A DNA stretch of 8,508 bases from Deltaproteobacteria bacterium UBA796 (GTDB taxonomy: Bacteria > Myxococcota_A > UBA796), in assembly GCA_002296975.1 (NCBI GenBank), contig DBIS01000157.1:1-8508 (forward strand). Direction: 5' to 3'. This document shows, one piece after another, positions 1 to 5,800 of the stretch (positions within the stretch are counted from its first letter, which is position 1; every line of letters starts with the position of its first letter). Made by a program: the position numbers and the translations under genes. The notes beneath the pieces are model-generated. The model searched no databases and was not told where the DNA came from. It saw only the letters and a program-made list of their open reading frames with translations.

Positions 1-254
1 GCCAAACGTAAATCTCGTGGTGCAGGACGCAAACCAGGCGAAGACGGCCCTCGGCCATCTCCCTCGAGACCATGGCAGGCGTAGCACTGCCGCACATACA
101 TCTGTCGACCGTTATCGAGAGAGCCTGCGCTGATGGACACACCTCCCAAAGTCACGGGTTCGGTGATGGCCTCCTCAAAGGCCAATGGGTCCTTGCACGC
201 TGTAGCAGCGAGCAAAGAAACGGCGAAAAGCGCGGATGTGTTGCGTCCAAACAT
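1..254 (-). CDS. c-type cytochrome, lipoprotein-like (3' end beyond window)
   Basis: Partial gene: ATG at 254-252, 84 codons readable, then cut by the left window edge. The N-terminus is a signal peptide (hydrophobic residues about 8-19) ending in LLAATAC, a possible lipobox with Cys20 as the lipidated residue, although Ala rather than Leu at -3 makes it atypical. Residues 57-61 are CYACH, a CXXCH haem c attachment site, followed by GLEGDGRGP and a Pro/Arg-rich stretch, the usual surroundings of a class I cytochrome c haem site. A Shine-Dalgarno AGAGGT lies five bases or so before the ATG. The gene starts 14 bases after the second subunit III gene and so ends the visible oxidase operon. CoxB here has no fused cytochrome c, so a membrane-tethered donor to the CuA site is the natural inference. 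The axial Met and the total length cannot be seen; a multihaem protein is not excluded. Confidence 0.88.
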   Translation of the reverse strand, partial: MFGRNTSALFAVSLLAATACKDPLAFEEAITEPVTLGGVSISAGSLDNGRQMYVRQCYACHGLEGDGRGPSSPGLRPAPRDLRL

Positions 255-268
255 GGTGACCTCTTGCC

Positions 269-871
269 TCAAAACACGTAAACGAGTGAAAAAATAACCA
301 ACCACACCGCCCCAACAAAGTGCCAAAACATACTGGCCATTTGAGCTTTTGAGGCGCGGATTTCCGGATGGCATGCACGCGGTGCTGACACGTACATCCA
401 AAGTAGAATTCCCAATCCAGCCAACACATGCAGCGCGTGGAAGATGGTGAGAAAATAGAAAATAGAGGCATAAGGCCCAATGGCCAGAGTGAGCCCAGCA
501 TCCCAAAGCTCAACCCACACGGTCGCCTGCAGCCCAATGAAGAGCGTGCCAAGGACGATGGCAACCATCGCTAGACGCCGAAAGCCATCCACTTGGTTTG
601 CGGCGAGCTTTTTGCGCGCAGCCTCAAGTGCCATGCTGCTGCCAAACATCAGGACCGTGATGATGCTCGGCACCAAAACCGGCGCCTCTGGCACACCCGG
701 AGGTGGCCACGCTACAGCGCGAATCCGCAACAAACCATAAGAGTAAAACAAGCCCATAAACATCATCGAAAACGACACCAAGGTGAGAATCATCCCCACG
801 TGATTGGTCGCACGGTGTGCCCGCTCCGGAGGGAGGGAGGCGATGCTCGAAATTGGGGTAGCGATACTCAT
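269..871 (-). CDS. second cytochrome c oxidase subunit III-like protein
   Basis: A 200-residue membrane protein of the CoxC/subunit III superfamily, about five predicted helices. Family signatures are GLFYSYGLLR (about 40-49), FHALHVLAG (144-152) and WHFVGAVW (183-190) near the C-terminus. It is a divergent copy: the acidic residue normally present in the second conserved helix (FLxSE) is Phe34 in TLVSF, and the WHFVD motif reads WHFVG. It lies 11 bases after coxA and 14 bases before the cytochrome c gene, in a co-directional run. An ordinary subunit III gene already starts the same operon, so this is a paralogue. It may be a structural subunit of the same complex, or a subunit III relative of the kind seen with quinol oxidases and nitric oxide reductases (NorE-like); the sequence alone does not decide. 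The start at 871 is the first ATG after the coxA stop; its Shine-Dalgarno (GAG) is weak. Confidence 0.88.
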   Translation of the reverse strand: MSIATPISSIASLPPERAHRATNHVGMILTLVSFSMMFMGLFYSYGLLRIRAVAWPPPGVPEAPVLVPSIITVLMFGSSMALEAARKKLAANQVDGFRRLAMVAIVLGTLFIGLQATVWVELWDAGLTLAIGPYASIFYFLTIFHALHVLAGLGILLWMYVSAPRACHPEIRASKAQMASMFWHFVGAVWLVIFSLVYVF

Positions 872-882
872 TATTGCTCGGC

Positions 883-2718
883 CTAGCCCTTGGTCTCGTC
901 AACAGCAGCGTCGTCCGTATCCTCATCTTCGGCATGGCCCTCTGCACCCGGCAGTTGAGGCTCTGAACCATCCAAAGTCTCCCACTGACCCTGCCAGTCC
1001 TTACCGAGATTCTTGATGCACACAGGGTTCGAATACTCGTGTGGTCCGCAGGTCACGATTGGAATTTTGGCGAAGTTGTAAACAGGAGTAGGGTTTGGAA
1101 CACTCCACTCCAGTGTCCCAACCTTCCACGGGTTCTGCTCACACTTTTTCTCTTTAAAGAAAATACTGTGGAACCAGTTGTACACGAAGAACACCTGACC
1201 AAAAGCCAGGAAGAAAGCGAAATAACTGGTAATCTGGTTGATGCCCAAAAGCTGCTGAGTGAAGGCGTACTGGAAGGGGTCGTACAAGCGACGAGGTTGC
1301 CCGGCATAACCAGCGATCATCTGGGCGATAAACACACCGTTCAGACCAATAAACGAGAACCAGAAGTGCCATCGAGCCAGACGATCATCCATCATCGTCC
1401 CGAACATTTTCGGGAACCAGAAGTAGATTGCACCAAAGGTACCCAAGAAGGCAGCAGAGGCCATCGTGAGGTGGAAGTGACCCACAACAAACATGGTGGC
1501 GTGCAGGTACAAATCTGTGGTGATGGTAGCGAGAGGTAAACCCGTGAGCCCACCAGACCCAAACACGAAGATTGTCCCGAGGGCGAACATCATCGGCACA
1601 GTTTTGCGCATCGAGCCATGGTACATCGTGTGAAGCCAGTTGAGGAACAGAAGCTCTGCTGGCACGCTAATAATCAGCGTGAGCATCATGAAGCTCTTGC
1701 CCAGCAACGGTGCCATGCCCGTCGAATACATATGGTGCCCGTACACAACCGCTGACATCACACTGACCGCCGTCATGGCCCACACGGAGCCTTTATACCA
1801 ATAGGCAGGCTTGCGGCTAAAGAAGCTCACGAAGTCGCCCACGAAGCCCCAGGCTGGAAGAATCAGGATGTACACTTCGGGGTGGCCGAAAATCCAGAAC
1901 AGGTGCTGGAAGAGGATTGGATCGCCTGCATTTTCGCCAGCGAGCGCACCGGCCACATAAAAACTCGTTCCGAACCAACGGTCCAAGAGAAGCAAAAGTG
2001 CCCCACCAGCCAACACTGGAACGAACAACACGTTCAAAATGGCGGTCAAAAACTGACCCCAAACCGTGAGTGGGATTCGATCCCAGGTCATGCCAGGCGC
2101 ACGCAACCGAATCACAGTTGTGATGTAGTTCACACCACCCATAATTGTCGCGGTACCCGTCATGAAAATGGCGAGCACAAATAGGCTTTGGCCCCAACCG
2201 GGCGTGCCTGCATTTCCAGACAACGGTGGGTAGGTTGTCCAACCCGCAGCCGCTGTACCATAAGGCACCATAAAGCTAACTAAAACCATGCACCCGGACA
2301 TGAACCATGTCCAAAATGACAAGGTGTTCAGCAATGGGAAAGCCATGTCCCTGGCACCGATCATCAAGGGGATGGTCAGGTTTCCAAAGGCCCCAATCAT
2401 CATGGGCGTGATCGCCCAGAAAATCATGATCAGACCATGGCTGGTGAACAAGCTCGTGTAGTGACCCGGGGTGATGACACCGCCAGAGTCGGAGAAAAAT
2501 ATCTGCCCAAGAACCGGTACAGGCTGCCCTGGGTAAGCCCATTGCCAGCGAATAAACATCGCTTGGAGGCCACCCAAAAGGAGAAAGATGAGTCCCCCCC
2601 AAAGAAACTGCTTGGCAATGACTTTGTGGTCACCCGACCAGATGTACTTGGCGATGAAGGTGGTTGGGGGAGAATGAACAGCCTGGAGCTGGTCGTATGC
2701 ATTTTCAGGTACAGCCAT
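883..2718 (-). CDS. coxA: cytochrome c oxidase subunit I, A-family, K-channel residues altered
   Basis: Catalytic subunit (611 residues, about 12 helices) that reduces O2 to water. Haem a ligands are His94 (SHGLIM) and His416, the haem a3 ligand is His414 (HFH, 414-416), and the CuB ligands are His279, His328 and His329. Tyr283 in GHPEVY is the crosslink tyrosine and Glu281 the D-channel glutamate. Asn113, Asp124 and Asn131 of the D channel are present, as are Arg476-Arg477 at the haem propionates. From HPEVY onward the numbering runs +3 relative to Paracoccus denitrificans. On that alignment Ser291, Thr351 and Lys354 of the K channel are Gly294, Ala354 and Leu357, and the Mg ligand Asp404 is Ala407. 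The region after helix XII (about 87 residues) has three cysteines (526, 557, 567) and a strongly acidic end. AAGGAG within the end of coxB supports the ATG at 2718, three bases after the coxB stop. CDS and identity are certain; the channel interpretation is inference. Confidence 0.98.
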   Translation of the reverse strand: MAVPENAYDQLQAVHSPPTTFIAKYIWSGDHKVIAKQFLWGGLIFLLLGGLQAMFIRWQWAYPGQPVPVLGQIFFSDSGGVITPGHYTSLFTSHGLIMIFWAITPMMIGAFGNLTIPLMIGARDMAFPLLNTLSFWTWFMSGCMVLVSFMVPYGTAAAGWTTYPPLSGNAGTPGWGQSLFVLAIFMTGTATIMGGVNYITTVIRLRAPGMTWDRIPLTVWGQFLTAILNVLFVPVLAGGALLLLLDRWFGTSFYVAGALAGENAGDPILFQHLFWIFGHPEVYILILPAWGFVGDFVSFFSRKPAYWYKGSVWAMTAVSVMSAVVYGHHMYSTGMAPLLGKSFMMLTLIISVPAELLFLNWLHTMYHGSMRKTVPMMFALGTIFVFGSGGLTGLPLATITTDLYLHATMFVVGHFHLTMASAAFLGTFGAIYFWFPKMFGTMMDDRLARWHFWFSFIGLNGVFIAQMIAGYAGQPRRLYDPFQYAFTQQLLGINQITSYFAFFLAFGQVFFVYNWFHSIFFKEKKCEQNPWKVGTLEWSVPNPTPVYNFAKIPIVTCGPHEYSNPVCIKNLGKDWQGQWETLDGSEPQLPGAEGHAEDEDTDDAAVDETKG

Positions 2719-2721
2719 GAC

Positions 2722-3567
2722 TTACAGCTCCTTCCAGGGCCAGCCCCAATGCGAATCCGCATCGTCGGGGTTGTAGGCCAGTGCAGACTGGTGAGAGCTT
2801 TCCTCTAACCATGCCTCGTAATCTTCTTGAGAGAGCACCGTCATCAGGCCCTTCATCTTGTAATGAAAGGAGCCACAATGCTCGGCACAGGCGATATCGT
2901 ACTCGCCCACTTCGCTTATTTGGAACCAAAGTGGATTTACCGTCCCTGGAACCGCATCGGTCTTGACCCGGGCATTCGGTACATTGAATGCATGAATGAC
3001 GTCAGAGCTCGTAAGCTGAATCAGGATCGGCCTGTCCACTGGAATCCGCATGTCGTTAAGCGTCACAACGTCGTCGGCCGTATTCCACTGGCCGTCCGGA
3101 CCCGCATAGCGCATGTCCCACGCCCATTGATGAGCGTTGATCTCGATGCGCACGGTGTCGGGATTACTGTCGATCTCCTTAAAGTTCCAAAAGACCTCGT
3201 CGAGGTCCTTCATGGCGTTGATATACAGGTTTCCGTCAACCACCAGAAAAATCACACCAGAGATGGTCATGGCCACAGCAATTTGCTTGCCAGCGTCGCC
3301 GTGGTCGTATTGGGCTGGATGGCTCTCATCGTGCTTGAACATCGCGACTGCCATCCAGGCGACCATCAGCACAAACAGAATCAACAAAAACCACATGGTG
3401 ATGTTGATGAGCCATGTGATTCGGTGTCCATCCAAGGAGACATCCCGAGGCATATCGAGCCCGGTCTCCTTTTCGACAGCAGCGAACACATCAAGAGGCA
3501 TGCCAAACAGAACAAGCGCCACGCCCAAACGGGCCCAGAGCAACTGAAGACGGTTCAATAGTTCCAT
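2722..3567 (-). CDS. coxB: cytochrome c oxidase subunit II (CuA protein)
   Basis: 281 residues. It receives electrons from cytochrome c at the dinuclear CuA centre and passes them to haem a. The N-terminus has a hydrophobic segment (about 8-30, signal-like), then two transmembrane helices (about 50-76 and 95-112) and a periplasmic cupredoxin domain. The aromatic electron-transfer strip is QWAWDMRY (147-154). CuA ligands are His192 (VIHAF), Cys227, Glu229, Cys231, His235 and Met238 in the CAEHCGSFHYKM block. The chain ends about 43 residues later with no CXXCH, so it is not a caa3-type fusion. At the start of the second helix, where subunit II normally has Glu (E78 in Paracoccus, the K-channel entrance), this protein has Gln95 and the following WT is VA. 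The ATG at 3567 is five bases after the CPYC gene; its Shine-Dalgarno is weak, suggesting translational coupling. Confidence 0.97.
   Translation of the reverse strand: MELLNRLQLLWARLGVALVLFGMPLDVFAAVEKETGLDMPRDVSLDGHRITWLINITMWFLLILFVLMVAWMAVAMFKHDESHPAQYDHGDAGKQIAVAMTISGVIFLVVDGNLYINAMKDLDEVFWNFKEIDSNPDTVRIEINAHQWAWDMRYAGPDGQWNTADDVVTLNDMRIPVDRPILIQLTSSDVIHAFNVPNARVKTDAVPGTVNPLWFQISEVGEYDIACAEHCGSFHYKMKGLMTVLSQEDYEAWLEESSHQSALAYNPDDADSHWGWPWKEL
2728..2733 (-). promoter_or_regulatory. ribosome binding site of coxA
   Basis: AAGGAG on the minus strand, nine bases before the coxA ATG at 2718. It lies inside the last codons of coxB, so translation of the two main subunits is tightly linked. It fixes the coxA start. 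Confidence 0.75.
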
Positions 3568-3572
3568 AACGA

Positions 3573-3803
3573 CTACTCGGTGTCGGTAAGGGTAAGACTG
3601 GGGTCTGCCGCTGCACGACGCAGGGCAGGAACAACAGTCGCAACAATCAAAAATGGCACCACAATCATGGCACCCAAAAGCACACTTCCCGCTGTACCGG
3701 CCTCATCGCGAACCGCGCAATAAGGACACGCAAAGGCAGCTGTGGGCGTAGCCAACGCGACGAGCGCACCGGCCCCGAGCCACCAACGGGATAAAACACT
3801 CAT
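3573..3803 (-). CDS. small membrane protein with CPYC motif in oxidase operon
   Basis: 76 residues. Residues 6-25 form a signal peptide or first membrane helix, followed at once by Cys26-Pro-Tyr-Cys29, then a short charged linker and a second hydrophobic helix (about 40-60) and a polar C-terminus. The CPYC is a CXXC pair predicted to lie at the outer membrane face, like a thiol-redox or metal-binding site (CPYC is the glutaredoxin active-site sequence, but no thioredoxin fold could fit here). The ATG overlaps the subunit IV stop by one base (TAATG), and coxB starts five bases after its stop, so it is translated with the oxidase. Position directly before the CuA subunit suggests a part in copper or thiol handling for CoxB, or a small structural subunit; this is inference. 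The C26 context (AFAC) could also be read as a poor lipobox. I recognise no named family with confidence. Confidence 0.85.
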   Translation of the reverse strand: MSVLSRWWLGAGALVALATPTAAFACPYCAVRDEAGTAGSVLLGAMIVVPFLIVATVVPALRRAAADPSLTLTDTE

Positions 3804-4114
3804 TACAGCTGTGTCCACATCAGGCGCCAAAGACCATCTGCGATGAGCACTGCCGCATAAAGGAATGGAAGGGCCATCACGGCAGCGATACCGTTCCGAA
3901 TGGACAGGGTGTCGTGAGACAGGTGCATAAAGAACCAGGCCACGATGCAAGCCTTTACCAGGGCCATCCCGACCAAAGCAGAGATGAGCAACATCTTGTC
4001 GATGCCAGGGACAAATACGACGCCGACCTCGAGCACGGTGAGGACAAAGAGTAGCAGGAAGATGACCCAATACTCTTTTCGGTTGATGTGGACATGGCTT
4101 GTGTCAGTCGTCAT
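3803..4114 (-). CDS. cytochrome c oxidase subunit IV (caa3-type small subunit)
   Basis: 103 residues with three predicted helices (about 16-36, 41-62 and 77-97). The signature VKACIVAWFFMHLSHD (53-68) is the hallmark of the prokaryotic subunit IV family (caa3_sub_IV), in which the pattern VKAxxVxxFFMHL recurs. The role is structural, within the oxidase complex in the cytoplasmic membrane. The chosen start at 4114 has AAGGAAG eight or nine bases upstream, and that Shine-Dalgarno overlaps the TAA stop of the preceding subunit III gene. A longer upstream reading frame (to 4201) would run back into coxC and lacks family resemblance. The stop overlaps the start of the CPYC gene by one base. Confidence 0.95.
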   Translation of the reverse strand: MTTDTSHVHINRKEYWVIFLLLFVLTVLEVGVVFVPGIDKMLLISALVGMALVKACIVAWFFMHLSHDTLSIRNGIAAVMALPFLYAAVLIADGLWRLMWTQL

Positions 4115-4125
4115 CGAAAACTTCC

Positions 4126-4788
4126 TTAGGCCGGAATCAAGTAAATAAAGGTGAAGACCAGAATCCACACCAAGTCGACAAAGTGCCAAAACAACCCACA
4201 CAGTTCAATGTGGTTGTAGTTTCCGCCTTCGTACTTGCCCAGATAAGTCCGAAAAGCCATCACAAAGATGTAAACCGTACCCGTCAAAACATGAAGGCCA
4301 TGAAAAGCGGTGATCAGGTAAAATGTCGAAGCCCGATGGGAGTTACCAAAAATGAGGCCGTCGGCGATAAGTCCGTGGTGATGAAACAAAACCGCGAAAG
4401 TGCCGAAGTACTCTTGGGCCTGGCCACATAGAAACAACACACCACACATGCCCGTGACGAGCAGCCAACGTAGCGCTGATTTGCGATCGTTTTCTACCGT
4501 GGCGGCGTAGGCCATAACCATGGTGACCGATGAACAAATCAGCAAAAAGGTCAGTCCAGCCGTAAAGTTAATCCCGAACTCTTGGGGCTCACCGGGCATG
4601 ACCCATTGCTCTGAGCCGCCGCGAAGAATTCCGTAGGCGATCAAGAACCCCGCGAAAGTCAGTGCGTCAGACAGCAGAAAGACCCACATACCGATTTTAC
4701 CGAGAGAAGCGGAGCCCGTCCACTTGTCCTCGGGCCACTGGTCGAAAGGCAGCTCGTGGTGATGGTCGTCAGCAGCATGTGAACCCAT
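4126..4788 (-). CDS. coxC: cytochrome c oxidase subunit III
   Basis: 220 residues, first gene of the operon. A His/Asp-rich polar N-terminus (about 1-30) leads into GMWVFLLSDALTFAGF (33-48), which matches the family's GxWxFLxSExMFF block with Asp41 in place of the usual Glu. Later motifs are FHGLHVLTG (162-170) and WHFVDLVW (201-208), both standard for subunit III. About five helices are predicted, rather than the seven of mitochondrial subunit III; this shorter form is common in bacteria. Subunit III stabilises the oxidase and supports proton uptake into the D channel. The start at 4788 is set by a GGAGGG five bases upstream; the frame stays open to 4962, but the extra residues are basic, Cys-rich and unlike the family. 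The subunit IV gene follows after 11 bases. Confidence 0.96.
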   Translation of the reverse strand: MGSHAADDHHHELPFDQWPEDKWTGSASLGKIGMWVFLLSDALTFAGFLIAYGILRGGSEQWVMPGEPQEFGINFTAGLTFLLICSSVTMVMAYAATVENDRKSALRWLLVTGMCGVLFLCGQAQEYFGTFAVLFHHHGLIADGLIFGNSHRASTFYLITAFHGLHVLTGTVYIFVMAFRTYLGKYEGGNYNHIELCGLFWHFVDLVWILVFTFIYLIPA

Positions 4789-5079
4789 CGAACCCTCCAG
4801 CACCCGAACTTTTCTGGGCGCAACTCTCAAGATTAATTGGCCATACAGCGCCACAAGGCGACGCGTGCGCTCTCGTACCACACTAAACTGGGCCGCGCAA
4901 GCACCACAAGGTGGCCGCCCTAGTGCCCAAGACTCCAACATTCCTCCACACTTATGAGACACGGGGAAAGCCTTAATTGTGCAAGAAACCGAGGTAAAAC
5001 CCCGAGATTTAGCACCTCACAGACCACCTACCACAACAGTGACTTTGCAGTGTAAATGGTTGCTGGATAGACGCCACCA
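4789..5079. promoter_or_regulatory. divergent intergenic region between the oxidase operon and the SCO gene
   Basis: 291 bases without a supported gene, lying between two divergent start codons, so promoters for both the oxidase operon (leftward) and the SCO gene (rightward) should be here. Candidates are weak. On the minus strand, TTGTGG (4856-4851) and TAATCT (4835-4830) are only 15 bases apart. On the plus strand, TTGCAG (5045-5050) is followed 17 bases later by TAGACG (5068-5073). A short inverted repeat, GAGGT (4991-4995) and ACCTC (5014-5018), might be a protein site, but it is only five bases per arm. No operator is recognised. The minus-strand frame open to 4962 is judged non-coding. 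Confidence 0.5.
4793..4798 (-). promoter_or_regulatory. ribosome binding site of coxC, deciding its start
   Basis: GGAGGG on the minus strand, about five bases before the ATG at 4788. It is the best Shine-Dalgarno in the reading frame and argues against the longer form beginning at 4962. Confidence 0.75.
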
Positions 5080-5730
5080 ATGACAAAAAGTAAACAACAT
5101 TCCGGACCTTGGCTCGAAAGGGTCGTCGGCAGTGGCTGGTTTTGGGCCGCCACGATCGCCCTCATCTTTGGGAGCACCATCTTGCGTGCCGTCCTGACGG
5201 AAGTGCCTCAGGCCCCTGCCAAATACGGAGTGGTGCCCGAATTTTCGCTCACCGACCAGTCTGGAGAAACCTACGGGTCTGCCGACTTGTTGGGTAAAAT
5301 CTGGGTATCAAACTTCATCTTCACGCGATGCACCACTGTTTGTCCCATCTTTTCAGACAAAATGTCCACCCTACAAAAACGCACCAACAAGGCGGCCAAC
5401 GGTCTTCAGCTGGTCTCGTTTTCGGTGGACCCCGACTTCGATACGCCAGAGGTACTCGCCGAATACAGCAAGCGTTTCAGCGCAAACCCATGGTACTGGC
5501 ACTTCTTGACGGGCCCCACCGAGCAAGTGCGGTCGGTGGTCATCGATGGCATGAAGACCTTCATGGGTGAGGCCGCGGAGGTGGATGCACCCGATGCCCT
5601 CATGCACGGCTCACACTTTGTCCTGATCGACCCCAAGCTCAATATTCGAGGCTTTTACCAGGTCGAAGACGAGGAGACCGTGGACCGCCTCTTGTTGGAC
5701 ATTCAGCTGGTCATCAACGAACGAAACTAA
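5080..5730 (+). CDS. SCO1/SenC/PrrC family copper chaperone
   Basis: 216 residues. It is a membrane-anchored thioredoxin-fold protein of the SCO family, which binds copper and helps assemble the CuA site of oxidase subunit II. One N-terminal anchor helix (about 18-38) is followed by a periplasmic domain. The metal and redox site is Cys84-xxx-Cys88-Pro (RCTTVCP) with His176 in MHGSHFVLIDP, the position of the conserved SCO histidine. SVDPDFDTPEVLAEY (115-129) is the typical family block. It is divergent from the oxidase operon and shares its upstream region, so co-expression is likely. The start at 5080 keeps the anchor intact; the nearby GGA about 12 bases upstream is a poor Shine-Dalgarno. 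The gene is closed by a strong terminator 15 bases after the stop. Confidence 0.96.
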   Translation: MTKSKQHSGPWLERVVGSGWFWAATIALIFGSTILRAVLTEVPQAPAKYGVVPEFSLTDQSGETYGSADLLGKIWVSNFIFTRCTTVCPIFSDKMSTLQKRTNKAANGLQLVSFSVDPDFDTPEVLAEYSKRFSANPWYWHFLTGPTEQVRSVVIDGMKTFMGEAAEVDAPDALMHGSHFVLIDPKLNIRGFYQVEDEETVDRLLLDIQLVINERN

Positions 5731-5744
5731 AGCGCTTAACAACA

Positions 5745-5783
5745 AAAAAGGAGGGTCGACCATGATGGGCGACCCTCCTTTTT
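5745..5783. terminator. bidirectional intrinsic terminator between convergent genes
   Basis: Perfect 14-base inverted repeat: AAAAAGGAGGGTCG (5745-5758) and its complement (5770-5783), with an 11-base loop that can fold further (CCA/TGG). The GC-rich stem is flanked by an A-run on the left and a T-run on the right, so each strand ends in a U-tract. It sits between the SCO gene (ending 5730, plus) and the universal stress protein gene (ending 5801, minus) and can serve both. Confidence 0.93.
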
Positions 5784-5800
5784 GTGGCTGCTACCCCGCC

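Noticed and set aside
1039..1539. 166-codon open frame on the plus strand
   Set aside because: Antisense to coxA, low-complexity polar product, no ribosome binding site.
1817..2242. 141-codon minus-strand frame in coxA
   Set aside because: Out-of-frame shadow on the same strand as coxA; no start signal or domain.
2827..3561. 244-codon open frame on the plus strand
   Set aside because: It is the antisense shadow of coxB, whose CuA ligands and helices are unmistakable; the product is rich in His and Arg with no domain.
4789..4962. N-terminal extension of coxC to an ATG at 4962
   Set aside because: The added residues are basic, Cys-rich and unlike subunit III; the ATG at 4788 has an excellent Shine-Dalgarno.
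4991..5018. GAGGT/ACCTC inverted repeat as an operator
   Set aside because: Arms of five bases with an 18-base gap are expected by chance; kept only as a remark on the intergenic region.
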